Shown: one piece after another, positions 55,590 through 64,000 of the stretch
Layout of the letters: every line of letters begins with the position of its first letter
How positions within the stretch are numbered: the stretch's first letter is position 1
Assembly: GCA_035476575.1 (NCBI GenBank)
Contig: DATILL010000035.1
Span: forward strand, 34,188 to 98,187
DNA: 64,000 bases
Reading direction: 5' to 3'
Source of the DNA: DATILL01 sp035476575
Lineage (GTDB): Bacteria; Actinomycetota; Actinomycetes; Mycobacteriales; JACQDL01
Translations under genes and position numbers: made by a program
Notes under the pieces: generated by a model
The model's database searches: none
The model's input: only the letters and a program-made list of their open reading frames with translations
What the model was told of the DNA's origin: nothing

Positions 55590-57290
55590 ATGTCGGACGA
55601 TCGACCAGCGGACCAGCCGGATCCCGCGGATCAGGGGCAGCCTGGCGCTTCGCCGCAGCCACCGGGTGGCCCTCCGGGCGGGGCACCTTACGCTGGACCG
55701 CCTCACGCTTGGCCGCCGACACCGGGCCAGCCCAATCCCGGCCAGCCGTACCCGGGCACTCAGCCCGTCCCGCCATACCAGCCATACCAGCCGTACCAAG
55801 GCGGTGTGGACCAGCCAACCGCGGCCTACCCGCCGGGCCAGTACTACCAGCAGCCGTACCAGACCGGGCCATATCCGACCGAGTATCTGGCCGGCGGGCC
55901 AGGCTTCCCCGGCGCCGCGACGCCGAAGCGGCGCCGCGGGCTGTGGATCGGGATCGCCGCAGGCAGCGTGGTCGCGATCGCGGGGGCGAGCGTCGCGGCG
56001 TACGCCCTGCTCTCCGGCGGAGGCACCACGCTCGACAAACAGGTCCCGGCCGACGTCGTGGCCTATGCCGAGGTCAACCTCGACCCGCCGGCCGGGCAGA
56101 AGGTCGCCGCGCTGCGGTTCCTCTCGCACTTCCCGGACCTGAAGGTCAACGAGAGCGCCGGTGACCTCGTCGACGGCCTGCTCGAACCACTGTTCGGCAA
56201 CCCGGACGATCGCCAGCGCTTCGTGCGGAACGTCCGGCCCTGGCTCGGCAAGCACGCCGCCGTGGCCGCCGACCCGCAACGCGGCAGGATCCGGCCGGTC
56301 TTCGTGGTCGAGGCGACCGACACCGGCAAGGCCCGCGACGGCCTGGCCAGGCTCAAGCAGGACATGAGCTTCGGCTACGTCGTGGGCAACAAGACCGTGG
56401 TGGTCGCCGAGACACAGGAGATCGCGCAGCAGGCAGCTACCGACGCCGCCGCCAGCTCGCTGTCCGGCAGCTCAACCTACCGCGACGACGTGAAGGCGGT
56501 CGGCGGCGACGAGGGTGTGCTCACCGCCTGGGCCGACGTTGAGCACGGGTTGAGGTACGTGCCCGGGACCGGGAACGCCACGATTGACCTCATCAAGGGT
56601 GCCCGGGTCGCGGCCAGCCTGCGGTTCACCGACACCACCGCGGACCTGCTGGTCAAGGCGTTCGGCCAGCAGCAGGCGGCCACTCGCGCACCCCTTGGCA
56701 GCCGGCTGGCCAGCCTGCCGGACGACACCGTCGCGGCGCTCGGCGCATCGGGCGGTGACACGCTGATCACGCAAGCCTACGAGCAGCTCAGGCAGGCAGG
56801 GCTGCAGGACGTGCTGGACAACCTCGCCAACGAGCTCAACCTGACCCTGCCCGACGACATCGTCACCTTGGTCGGCTCGCAGACCGTGATGGCGGTCGGC
56901 GGTACCCCCGACACCCCCGCCTTCGGTGTGATCGCCAAGAGCGACAACCCCAGCCGGGCCGCCGAGGTCGCCCAGAAGCTGGCCGACAAGCTAGGGGCGC
57001 CGGGCACGATCAGCTCGCAGCAGACCTCAGACGGCACCGTGCTGGCGAGCTCGACGGAGTACGCGAGCAAGCTGGCCGCCGCGGGAGAGCTAGGCAACAC
57101 CGCGCGGTTCCAGGCAGCGATGCCGGACCTGGCGTCCGCGCGGTTCGCGATCTACGTCGACGTCGGCAAGGTGGCCGAGCTCAGCGGCACGCCGCTACCG
57201 GCCGCGGCCAAGGCGTTGCAGGCTGTCGGCCTGACCGTGACCACCCAGGGTGACACCGCCACCCTGCACGCGCGGCTCGTCGTCGGCTAG
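55590..57290 (+). CDS. DUF3352 membrane-anchored extracellular protein
   Basis: ATG 55590 has GGAGGGGGA upstream. The 566-residue protein has a Pro/Tyr/Gln-rich cytoplasmic N-terminus (repeats of PYQ), one transmembrane helix near residue 130 (IGIAAGSVVAIAGASVAAYALL) and a large extracellular DUF3352 domain. It begins with PADVVAYAEVNLDPPAGQK. No catalytic residues are known for the family. It is followed by repeat cluster D. Confidence 0.9.
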   Translation: MSDDRPADQPDPADQGQPGASPQPPGGPPGGAPYAGPPHAWPPTPGQPNPGQPYPGTQPVPPYQPYQPYQGGVDQPTAAYPPGQYYQQPYQTGPYPTEYLAGGPGFPGAATPKRRRGLWIGIAAGSVVAIAGASVAAYALLSGGGTTLDKQVPADVVAYAEVNLDPPAGQKVAALRFLSHFPDLKVNESAGDLVDGLLEPLFGNPDDRQRFVRNVRPWLGKHAAVAADPQRGRIRPVFVVEATDTGKARDGLARLKQDMSFGYVVGNKTVVVAETQEIAQQAATDAAASSLSGSSTYRDDVKAVGGDEGVLTAWADVEHGLRYVPGTGNATIDLIKGARVAASLRFTDTTADLLVKAFGQQQAATRAPLGSRLASLPDDTVAALGASGGDTLITQAYEQLRQAGLQDVLDNLANELNLTLPDDIVTLVGSQTVMAVGGTPDTPAFGVIAKSDNPSRAAEVAQKLADKLGAPGTISSQQTSDGTVLASSTEYASKLAAAGELGNTARFQAAMPDLASARFAIYVDVGKVAELSGTPLPAAAKALQAVGLTVTTQGDTATLHARLVVG

Positions 57291-57307
57291 CCCACCCACC
57301 CATCGAC

Positions 57308-57446
57308 CGTTGTGGTCACCTCTCGTCCTTGTGGTCACCTCTTGGGGTCCTGAAGCAACAAGAGGTCACCACACGGCACACAGGTGACCACACGGGTATG
57401 TGAGACCCCAAGAGGTGACCACACGGCGTTGTGGTGACCTCAGAGG
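57308..57446. repeat. Intergenic repeat cluster D (AGGTCACCAC family)
   Basis: Six copies of GTGGTCACCT/AGGTGACCAC-type words in both orientations lie between convergent genes. Perfect pairings include 57331-57344 with 57359-57372 (14 bp) and 57334-57349 with 57404-57419 (16 bp). So alternative hairpins can form. Confidence 0.85.
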
Positions 57447-57476
57447 AACGGTGGCCTCGGCGGGAACAGTGAGCCG

Positions 57477-58361
57477 TCAGCGGTAGCGCTCGGGGTCGGG
57501 CAGGAGCTCGTTCATCGAGCCGGACCGGAAGCCTCGTGGGTCGACGGTGACGCTCGGGTAGCCGACGACCCGGGCCACCAGCTCTGGCCGGTCTACCAGC
57601 GTCGGGACCAGATCGGCGTCTACCTCGATCCGGGCGCCCGCCTCGCCCAAGTCGCGCACCCGCAGGTCGCGCACGGCGTAGCCGGCCTCGGTCAACGCGG
57701 TTCGCAGGCTCCGCTCGGCCCGCTCTACCCGGGCCAGCCGCCGGGGCGTGATGGCCAGCCCATACGTGATCCGGCTGGACAGGCACGCAGCGGCCGGCTT
57801 GTCCCAGGTCGGCAGTCCCCATGCCCTCGACAGCGCCCTGATCTCGGCCTTGGTCAGCCCCGCGTCGCGCAGCGGGGTCACGGCGCCGCGTTCGATAGCA
57901 GCTCGGATGCCGGGCCGGAAGCCGGCCACCACGTCGTCGGCGTTGGTGCCGGTTGCCACCTGTCGAACACCGAGCAGGTCGGCCAATGGGCGCAGCACGT
58001 CGAGCAGCTCAGCCTTGCAGAAGTAGCACCGGTTGCCACCATTGGCGGCGTACCCCGTCCGGGCCAGCTCATCGGTGCGCGGCATCTCGTGCCGAACCCC
58101 AAGCCCCGCGGCGAACTCAGCCGCCGCTGCCTGCTCGGCGGCCGGCAGCGATGGCGATATCGCGGTAGCGGCGACAACCCGGTCCCGGCCGAGAACCCGA
58201 ACCGCGGCGGCCACCAGAAATGCGGAGTCGGCGCCCCCGGAGAACGCGACGAGCACGCTGTCCATACTGGCGAGCTGCCGCTCCAGCGCGGCCAACCGGC
58301 GACGGGTCACTTCGTCCAGGTCACCGGACACCGAAAACGCGCCCAACGTCGTCACTGTCAC
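57477..58361 (-). CDS. larE: LarE-like sulfur transferase
   Basis: The 294-residue protein belongs to the PP-loop ATPases. It has SGGADSAFL (ATP), GGNRCYFCKAEL (with the sacrificial sulfur-donor Cys) and KPAAACLSSRI. LarE makes the thiocarboxylated cofactor of lactate racemase together with LarB and LarC, which are not in the window. The start at GTG 58361 is used because a TAGGGT element ends 7 nt upstream; the frame extends to 58397. Cofactor function here is unproven. Confidence 0.88.
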   Translation of the reverse strand: MTVTTLGAFSVSGDLDEVTRRRLAALERQLASMDSVLVAFSGGADSAFLVAAAVRVLGRDRVVAATAISPSLPAAEQAAAAEFAAGLGVRHEMPRTDELARTGYAANGGNRCYFCKAELLDVLRPLADLLGVRQVATGTNADDVVAGFRPGIRAAIERGAVTPLRDAGLTKAEIRALSRAWGLPTWDKPAAACLSSRITYGLAITPRRLARVERAERSLRTALTEAGYAVRDLRVRDLGEAGARIEVDADLVPTLVDRPELVARVVGYPSVTVDPRGFRSGSMNELLPDPERYR

Positions 58362-58368
58362 GATGTCA

Positions 58369-58374
58369 ACCCTA
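58369..58374 (-). promoter_or_regulatory. -10 element before larE
   Basis: TAGGGT on the reverse strand ends 7 nt before the GTG at 58361. A leaderless transcript is likely. Confidence 0.5.
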
Positions 58375-58441
58375 TTGCCTGGCCCGTGAACCATCACAGT
58401 TGGCTGCGCGTGTTGGACGGTGACGCAGCCACCCTCGGTGG

Positions 58442-59017
58442 TTAGCCGACGGCGAGCTCCGCCGGGCAGAGCCGGACCGGGAACGGTCGGTCGAGATGGA
58501 CCGAGCCCTCCCCCGTAGCCCGTACCTTCTCCACGTACCGCCCGTCCACCAGCTCGCAGGCCAGCAGCGACGGCTCGGTCGGGTCGAACATCCAGTACGA
58601 CGCCACCCCGGCGTCCTCGTACACACTGCGCTTGAACAGCATGTCCCGGCGCCGGCTGCTCGCGGACAGCACCTCCACGGCCAGCAGCAGCGGACGGTGG
58701 ATCTTCTTCGGGCCGACGTCCTCCCGACGCACGACCAGGACGTCCGGCACCAGGGAGTTACGCTGGTCGGGCTGGAAGTCCAGCGGAGCGAAGAAGACCT
58801 CCGCGTCAGCCGGACAGAGCGCATCCAGGAGGCGGAAGAACGCTCGGGCGGCGCGCTGGTGCGGCGGGAACGGTGACGGGCTCACCAGCAACGCCCCATC
58901 GATGAGCTCATACCGCAGCCCGTCGTCGGGCAACAGCTCCAGGTCGTCGACCGTCCACTCCCGCCCGAGTGGCAACAGCGGAACGGGGAGCTGGGGAATG
59001 TCCACCATGAGCACCAT
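58442..59017 (-). CDS. Uma2-family (DUF820) PD-(D/E)XK nuclease-like protein
   Basis: From ATG 59017 (GGAGG upstream) the 191-residue protein has WTVDDLELLPDDGLRYELIDG, VPDVLVVRREDVG and LAVEVLSASSRRRDMLFKRSVYEDAGVASYWMFDP. These contain Asp, Glu and Lys in the order of the PD-(D/E)XK core. The family is common and often multi-copy. Its role may be DNA processing, but this is not shown. Confidence 0.92.
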   Translation of the reverse strand: MVLMVDIPQLPVPLLPLGREWTVDDLELLPDDGLRYELIDGALLVSPSPFPPHQRAARAFFRLLDALCPADAEVFFAPLDFQPDQRNSLVPDVLVVRREDVGPKKIHRPLLLAVEVLSASSRRRDMLFKRSVYEDAGVASYWMFDPTEPSLLACELVDGRYVEKVRATGEGSVHLDRPFPVRLCPAELAVG

Positions 59018-59308
59018 CGTGCCTCCTTCGGGTAGGTCATGCCAGCACCCTGCCGGCGCCCCACTGACCGTGTCGAATGACTGTCCACAGGACGAGCGGT
59101 TATCCACAGGAAGAGGCGAAGGCCTTGACAGGCAGAGAGTCTCGGCCGGAGCGGTAACGGAAGGACCTGGTGTGTCCTGGTCCTGGTCGACGTCCATGCC
59201 ATGACGATGCGGGAGTACGAGAATGAAACCAATCCGCCATCAATATCCGGATCAGCTATCACCCGCGCGGTGATGAGCCTGCGGTCCCCACTACCGGGTG
59301 CCGGCGAC
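59018..59308. other. Intergenic region between Uma2 gene and small ORF
   Basis: No gene is recognised. It holds the DnaA-like words CTGTCCACAG at 59081 and TTATCCACA at 59100-59108. Base composition falls near 59200-59260, where AATGAAACCAATCC is unusually AT-rich. Confidence 0.5.
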
Positions 59309-59494
59309 CTACTGCGTGTCGGCGACCAGGTGCGGTCGGTCCGCGGCGCTCGGGTGCTCGTAGCGCAGCTCCGTCAGCGGCCGAGGGAAGGTCACGTCCC
59401 CGAACGGCGACAGGCCACCCTGATGGTCACAGGCCAGCTCGCTCACCAGCCTGGACGTCTCGTGGCTGTCGGAGTCATCGTGCTTGTCCGCCAT
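59309..59494 (-). CDS. Small hypothetical protein, 61 residues
   Basis: The ATG at 59494 follows GGGAGG at 8-9 nt, a strong ribosome site that supports translation. The peptide begins MADKHDDSDSHETSRLVSEL, then SPFGDVTFPRPLTELRYEHP. It is acidic and probably unfolded. I do not recognise it. It is too short for reliable assignment. Confidence 0.6.
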   Translation of the reverse strand: MADKHDDSDSHETSRLVSELACDHQGGLSPFGDVTFPRPLTELRYEHPSAADRPHLVADTQ

Positions 59495-59544
59495 GAGCAC
59501 ACCTCCCGCGCGACCTACGCTGAAGTGTCGCGCGGAACGCACCG

Positions 59545-59643
59545 CTAGTCGAGATCCGCGAAGGCGACGAGCGCGACCGCCGTGCCGACCACCGACTGCG
59601 CATCCCACCGGTGCACCGCGGCCTCGTGCCCCTGCCGCGGGCC
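59545..59643 (-). pseudogene. Remnant resembling mycothiol-dependent maleylpyruvate isomerase-like protein
   Basis: One reverse frame ends with GHEAAVHRWDAQSVVGTAVALVAFADLD and then a stop at 59545. The HEAAVHRWDAQ core resembles the metal-binding C-terminal segment of MDMPI/DinB-like proteins (HETAVHRWD). No upstream coding continuity is found. It may be a fossil or chance. Confidence 0.35.
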
Positions 59644-59709
59644 AGCTCGGCACGCCCCACTGACAGTTCCGGACCGTAGCGTGGTGCCGCCGCACTACCC
59701 TCAACTGCG

Positions 59710-62124
59710 ATGACTCGAGGTCTGGCCGACTGGCTGCGGGCGCTGCCCGACAACGCCCTGGTCGCACTGCTGCATGCCCGTCCGGACCTGGCGGTCCCAC
59801 CTCCGGCCGACATCGGCGTGCTGGCCACCCGGGCCGCCATCCGGCCATCCGTGCTGCGCGCCCTGGATGACCTGGACGCGTTCACCCTGCAGGTGCTGGA
59901 CGCGCTGGTCCTGCTCGGCGGCGGGCCGGTCGATGCCGCCGGGCTGACCCGCTTCCTCGGCCCGGACGCCCTCGCGGACGCCGTAGGCGCGGCGGTACGG
60001 CGGCTGCGCGGGCTGGCGCTGGTCTTCGGCGAGGACACCGGGCTGCGGCTGGTGGGCTCGGTCCGGCAGGCTGCCTCGGAGCACCCAGCCGGGCTGGGTC
60101 GTCCGGTCGGTGAGCTGCTGTCCGGCCACCCCGACCGGCTGATCGCGCCCGTGCTGGCCGCCCTCGGGCTGCCGCCGGCCCACCAGCCGGCCGCGGCCGC
60201 CGCGGTCGCGGCACACTTCGACGCCGAGCTGGCCAGCCTGCTGGACCGCTGCGGTGAGCCGGAGCGCCAGGTGCTGCGCCAGCTCGCCGCCAAGCAGTCG
60301 CTCGGCACGCTGACCGACGCCCGCCGGCCGGCCACCGCGGACCGCGCCGACGGCCCGGTGCGCTGGCTGCTGGCGCATGGCCTGCTGGTCGCGGTGAACG
60401 AGGACATCGTGGAGCTGCCCCGCGAGGTCGGTCTCGCGCTGCGCGGCGACCACCCGCTCGGGCCGCTGCTCGCCGAGCCGCCGGACCTGCCCGCCCAGCC
60501 CCTCGGGGTCTCCACAGTGGACGGTGCCGCCGCCGGCCAGGTGCTCGGCTCCCTCCGGCTGATGGAACGGCTGGTCACCGGGTACGGCGCCGAGCCGGCA
60601 CCGAAGCTGCGGTCCGGCGGGATCGGCGTCCGCGAGCTGCGGCGTACCGCGAAGATGCTGGACGTCGCCGACGAGACGGCCGCCCTGCTGCTGGAGCTTG
60701 GCTACGGCGCCGGCCTGCTGGCCAGCACCACGGACAAGGACCCGGTCTGGCTGCCGACCCCGGCGTTCGACACCTGGCGGGAGCAGCCGGCCGAGCAGCG
60801 CTGGGCGTTGCTGGCCCGGACCTGGCTGGAGCTGCCCCGCCAGCCCGGCCTGGCCGGGCAGCGCGACGACCGTGGCCGGGTGCTGGCCGCGCTCGGTCTG
60901 GACATGCTTCGGACGGCGGCACCGGAGTGGCGCCGCCGGGTGCTGGGCGTGCTCGCCGAGCTCTCCGCCGGCCAGGCCGCCGACCCGGCCCGGGTGGCCG
61001 CGGTGCTGGCCTGGCGCGGACCGCGGCGCTTCGCCAGCGAGCGCGGGCAGCTCGTCGGCTGGCTGCTGCGGGAGGCCGAGGAGCTCGGCATCACCGGGCA
61101 CGGCGGGCTGTCTACCCCTGGCCGCGCGCTGCTGGCCGGCGCCGACCCGCGCCCGGCGCTGGCCGCCGTACTACCCAAGCCGGTAGGTCACGTGCTCCTC
61201 CAGGCCGACCTGACCGTGGTCGCGCCCGGACCGCTGGAGCTGGACCTGGCCCGCGAACTCGAGCTGGTCGCCGAGGTGGAGTCGGCTGGCGCGGCGACAG
61301 TCTACCGGATCAGCGAGGCATCGGTCCGGCGTGCCCTGGACGCCGGGCACACCGCCAGCGAGCTGCACGAGCTGTTCCGGGTCCGGTCCCGCACCCCGGT
61401 GCCGCAGGCGCTCAGCTACCTGATCGACGACGTGTCCCGCCGGCACGGCGTGCTGCGCGCCGGCTCGGCCACGGCGTACCTGCGCTGCGACGACGAGGGC
61501 CTGCTGACCCAGGTGGTGGCCGACCGCCGGAACGAAGACCTGCGGCTGCGCCGCCTCGCTCCGACCGTGGCGGTCAGCCCGCGGCCCATCCGCGACCTGC
61601 TGGACGGCCTGCGGACGGCGGGCTACGCCCCGGTGGGCGAGTCGCCCGACGGCGTCGTCGTCCTGTCCACGCCGGACGCCCGGCGGGCGCCGGTGCCGCG
61701 GCCGGTGGCGCCAAGCGCGCCGCCGCGGTCCGACCCGGAGCGGCTGGCCGAGGTCGTCCGGATGGTCCGGGCCGGAGAGGCGGCCGCGCAGCGCCGGCGA
61801 CAGGCCGTGTCGACCGTCCCGGGAGTGTCCACAATGGACACTCTTGACCTGCTCAAGCAGGCGGTGCGGGAACGCCGCGCGGTGTGGCTCGGCTACGTCG
61901 ACGCGCAGGGCGCCGCGTCGCAGCGGATCGTCGAGCCGCTGTCGCTGGCCGGCGGGTACCTGCAGGGCTTCGACCACCGGCGGGATGAGATGCGCACCTT
62001 CGCGCTGCACCGGATCACCGCTGCCGCGCTGGTCGACGCTGGCGCCGGCCCAGCCTACGACGACGGCGCCGCTGACGGGGCGGTGGCACCGGCCGTGCTC
62101 GACCACGAGGGGCCAGACGACTGA
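59710..62124 (+). CDS. Helicase-associated XPB/Ssl2-like protein with WYL-like domain
   Basis: The 804-residue protein starts at ATG 59710, 8 nt after a TACCCT element. It begins LADWLRALPDNALVALLHARPDLA, typical of the XPB N-terminal-like actinobacterial family, and carries a region with PKPVGHVLLQADLTVVAPGPL and LDDVSRRHG-like motifs. It ends in a WYL-like domain (RRAVWLGYVDAQG, RIVEPLSLAGGYLQGFDHRR). No helicase motor motifs are present. It is thought to accompany an XPB-type helicase, normally a separate gene nearby, which is not in this window. Confidence 0.88.
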   Translation: MTRGLADWLRALPDNALVALLHARPDLAVPPPADIGVLATRAAIRPSVLRALDDLDAFTLQVLDALVLLGGGPVDAAGLTRFLGPDALADAVGAAVRRLRGLALVFGEDTGLRLVGSVRQAASEHPAGLGRPVGELLSGHPDRLIAPVLAALGLPPAHQPAAAAAVAAHFDAELASLLDRCGEPERQVLRQLAAKQSLGTLTDARRPATADRADGPVRWLLAHGLLVAVNEDIVELPREVGLALRGDHPLGPLLAEPPDLPAQPLGVSTVDGAAAGQVLGSLRLMERLVTGYGAEPAPKLRSGGIGVRELRRTAKMLDVADETAALLLELGYGAGLLASTTDKDPVWLPTPAFDTWREQPAEQRWALLARTWLELPRQPGLAGQRDDRGRVLAALGLDMLRTAAPEWRRRVLGVLAELSAGQAADPARVAAVLAWRGPRRFASERGQLVGWLLREAEELGITGHGGLSTPGRALLAGADPRPALAAVLPKPVGHVLLQADLTVVAPGPLELDLARELELVAEVESAGAATVYRISEASVRRALDAGHTASELHELFRVRSRTPVPQALSYLIDDVSRRHGVLRAGSATAYLRCDDEGLLTQVVADRRNEDLRLRRLAPTVAVSPRPIRDLLDGLRTAGYAPVGESPDGVVVLSTPDARRAPVPRPVAPSAPPRSDPERLAEVVRMVRAGEAAAQRRRQAVSTVPGVSTMDTLDLLKQAVRERRAVWLGYVDAQGAASQRIVEPLSLAGGYLQGFDHRRDEMRTFALHRITAAALVDAGAGPAYDDGAADGAVAPAVLDHEGPDD

Positions 62125-62173
62125 CCGGGTGGTTCCCCTGGGACCCGCCCGGCCAGCCGTCGGTGCCGCCCGG

Positions 62174-63697
62174 TTACCGGACGGTGCTCCCATCGGTGTA
62201 GGTGTTTCCGGAGAGGCTGACCTGGCCGGCCAGGTTCAACGCGCCGTACACGTAGCTCTTGGTGAAGACGTTGTCGCGAATGGTCCGGTTGCTGCCGTAC
62301 GGGTCGAGATAAATGGTGTAGTTGCCGCCGTCGAGGTAGTTGTTCTCCACCAGCCAGTTGTTGGGCTGGCCGAACTCCCCGCCGATCAGGATGCAGGACG
62401 TCTGGTTGTGCGGGTTCTCCAGCCGGTTGTGCCGGAGCGTGACATTGGAGCTGCCCGTCGCCTGGACCGCGTCGTTGTGATCCGTCGGGCCACGGTAGAG
62501 GTCATGGATCCAGGAGTCCTGCAGCAGCACGTTGCCTTCGGTGTGGGCGCCGTCGGAGCAGCCGTGGATGTTCAGCCGCACGCCGGTCCAGTTGCTGAAG
62601 ACCAGGCCGACCGCGCAGGCCGGCGTACCGGCGATCTCGCTGTCCTCGATCCGGAAGTTGCGGACGCCGTCCGCGGTACGCACCCCGAAGTCAGAGGTCG
62701 CGGTGATCCGGGACCGCTTGATGGTCACGTTGTCGGCCGTGATGTACAGGCCGCAGCCGATGTCCTTGCCGTCGATCACCGTGCCGGCGGTGCTGACCTT
62801 GCCGCCGCTCGGGCAGGACATCGCGGTCAGCCGTACCCCGGTCGGCTGCCAGCCGGTGTTGCTCGCGCCTGGCCAGCCGCCGGTGCTGGGCGGCGTGGTC
62901 GGGGCCGGCGGCGTGGTCGGGACCGGCGCGGTGGTCGTGGGCGGGCTGGTCGTCGGCGGTGCGGTGCTGGTCGGCGCCAGCGTGGAGGTCGCCGTCGGGC
63001 TCGGCGATGAGGTCGGCTCGGTCGCGCCGCTCGGGACGAAGGCGACGTCGACGTAGTACGTGGAGTCGCGCCAGGACGCGGTCGGGAACCTCGGCCGCGT
63101 GCCGTAGTGGTACACCCCCGCGGCGGCCGTGAGCGGGCCGATCGTGCGGGGCCTGCCGGGGCCGAAGTAGTCGGTGTCGTCGGCGTACCGGCCGTGCGGC
63201 GCGTGGTAGGAGACGACGTACGGCGTGTTCGCAGCGATCTGTACCGGATGGGCGAGCCGGGCGACCTGCCAGCCGCTGGCGGTCTCCCCGGTGAACAGCA
63301 CGTCGGCCAGCCGGCGACCGGCACCGTCCCAGACCGCGCCGGTGTGCAGGCCGCCGTTCTCGGGGTGCTTGTAGAACAGGATCGCGGTGACCTGGCCGGG
63401 GACCGCGGCGAAGAACCGGGTGCCCAGCTCGACGGGCCTGCGGTCTGGGTCGGCGGGCAGCCGGGGGGTGGTGCTGGCACCCCATAAGGCAACCTCGCCC
63501 GCCCGCAGCGGGCTGGCCATCATGGTGGGGCGTACCGGCTGGGCGCCGACATAGGCGACGCCGAGAGCAAGCGCCCCGGCGAGGCTGGCGGCGGCGACCA
63601 GCACCACGCGCCCACGGACCGGCTGTCGGTGCCGGAGCGGCCAGAGCGGCCGGTCCGGGTCGGGGGTGGGTCGGACTCGGTGACGAGGGCCGGACAT
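62174..63697 (-). CDS. Secreted DUF4082 and right-handed beta-helix protein
   Basis: The ATG at 63697 has AAAGGGG about 11 nt upstream; ATG 63718 is an alternative. The protein of about 507 residues has a basic N-terminus and a membrane anchor or signal (VVLVAAASLAGALALGVAYVG). A DUF4082 domain (SPLRAGEVALWGAS to DSTYYVDVAFVPSG), a Ser/Thr/Pro linker and a beta-helix follow. The beta-helix carries repeats such as FRIEDSEIAG, VLLQDSWIHDLYRG and WLVENNYLDGG. It may bind or cleave a polysaccharide. A Crp-type site lies 190 nt upstream. Confidence 0.88.
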   Translation of the reverse strand: MSGPRHRVRPTPDPDRPLWPLRHRQPVRGRVVLVAAASLAGALALGVAYVGAQPVRPTMMASPLRAGEVALWGASTTPRLPADPDRRPVELGTRFFAAVPGQVTAILFYKHPENGGLHTGAVWDGAGRRLADVLFTGETASGWQVARLAHPVQIAANTPYVVSYHAPHGRYADDTDYFGPGRPRTIGPLTAAAGVYHYGTRPRFPTASWRDSTYYVDVAFVPSGATEPTSSPSPTATSTLAPTSTAPPTTSPPTTTAPVPTTPPAPTTPPSTGGWPGASNTGWQPTGVRLTAMSCPSGGKVSTAGTVIDGKDIGCGLYITADNVTIKRSRITATSDFGVRTADGVRNFRIEDSEIAGTPACAVGLVFSNWTGVRLNIHGCSDGAHTEGNVLLQDSWIHDLYRGPTDHNDAVQATGSSNVTLRHNRLENPHNQTSCILIGGEFGQPNNWLVENNYLDGGNYTIYLDPYGSNRTIRDNVFTKSYVYGALNLAGQVSLSGNTYTDGSTVR

Positions 63698-63886
63698 CGG
63701 GAGGTGTTCCCCTTTCATCGGTTACGTCGGACACGGCGCCGGCAAGCCCGCGATTCCCCCCAACGGGCGTCGAGACTAAGCCCGACAATTGCTGCCCGAA
63801 GCTCCCTTTTATCGCCCTCTACACTCGCTGTTCTTTGGCCATCCCATTTGGTTTGTGGCCGACTATGCGATTCCTTCCGCAATGCG

Positions 63887-63902
63887 TGTGAGATAAGTCA
63901 CA
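63887..63902. promoter_or_regulatory. Crp/GlxR-type operator
   Basis: TGTGA-GATAAG-TCACA matches the consensus TGTGA-N6-TCACA exactly. It is 190 nt upstream of the secreted-protein start and should be bound by a cAMP-responsive Crp-family regulator such as GlxR. Confidence 0.65.
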
Positions 63903-63953
63903 GATCCCCGAACGTCGCCCGCTCGTTAGACATTTCTTGCCGCTACTTCCCCG

Positions 63954-63990
63954 GTGTGGTCACCTCTCGGCGTTGTGGTCACCTCTCGTT
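63954..63990. repeat. Intergenic repeat cluster E (AGGTCACCAC family)
   Basis: Two direct copies of GTGGTCACCTCTCG, 19 bp apart, with CGTT between them, before a run of CACGCC at the window end. It may continue beyond base 64000. Confidence 0.8.
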
Positions 63991-64000
63991 GCCCACGCCG

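Larger units (their letters stand above)
63719..64000. other. Upstream region of the secreted protein gene
   Basis: No gene is recognised. It holds the Crp-type site at 63887-63902, repeat cluster E at 63954-63990 and a GC-rich stretch, CCCCCCAACGGGCG, that could form structure. A riboswitch was considered but none matches. Confidence 0.5.

Noticed and set aside
63719..63860. Riboswitch (c-di-AMP or c-di-GMP type) before the secreted-protein gene
   Set aside because: GC-rich stem candidates are present but the conserved loop words of these classes are not.

Overview
The window is high-GC actinobacterial chromosome, and several markers point to the class Actinomycetes, with a Micromonosporaceae-like flavour. 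These are a SepH septation protein, a DUF3027/cold-shock/futalosine-menaquinone neighbourhood, a HAMP-array hybrid kinase, a UdgX uracil-DNA glycosylase, a DUF2530 protein and a class of apparently leaderless promoters. The family assignment is inference from gene content; no rRNA or tRNA gene was found.

Layout. 1-2.4 kb: a GAF sensor kinase (cut by the window edge) with its LuxR-type regulator, divergent from a phosphoribulokinase-family gene. 2.5-5.5 kb: a two-gene P-loop ATPase plus TPR module that looks like a conflict/signalling system. 5.6-8.4 kb: a flavoprotein disulfide reductase, a SAM methyltransferase and a lipoprotein. 8.4-17.2 kb: a signalling block with a PP2C phosphatase carrying an anti-sigma-type ATPase, a giant HAMP-array hybrid histidine kinase and a REC-only protein. 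17.2-20.3 kb: a decayed, AT-richer island with a frameshifted adenine-specific DNA methylase and a multiply broken GHKL-ATPase/nuclease gene. 20.3-25.2 kb: a YbdK-type ligase, a NatAB-like exporter, an unknown protein and UdgX. 25.4-31.7 kb: a fragment of an HTH regulator, an MFS transporter, pdxH, citrate synthase, serC, an HD-like protein and sepH. 31.8-41.3 kb: a heterodimeric ABC exporter, a SpoU methyltransferase, a FtsX-like permease with two ATPases and a VOC protein. 41.3-46.3 kb: a thioesterase, an RNA ligase-like phosphodiesterase, an MFS/MarR pair and two membrane proteins. 46.3-47.5 kb: a frameshifted AbiEi-like gene bounded by 87-bp inverted repeats. 47.5-57.3 kb: a sacsin-like ATPase, DUF3027, an MFS protein, mqnB-mqnD, a cold-shock protein and DUF3352. 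57.5-63.7 kb: LarE, Uma2, a small ORF, a helicase-associated WYL protein and a secreted beta-helix protein.

The housekeeping genes are intact and many are translationally coupled through ATGA or GTGA overlaps. Against that background damage is concentrated in the 17-20 kb island, the 46 kb inverted-repeat unit and two gene fragments (25.4 and 59.5 kb), which suggests real decay of accessory genes rather than general sequencing error.

The least explained structure is a family of intergenic repeats built on a 10-bp word (AGGTCACCAC and its complement). It occurs in five clusters over 64 kb. There is also a pair of long perfect hairpins that share a 14-bp outer arm (CGACGATCATCGAG) but differ inside. 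Coordinates and predictions come from reading the sequence only; no database search was run.
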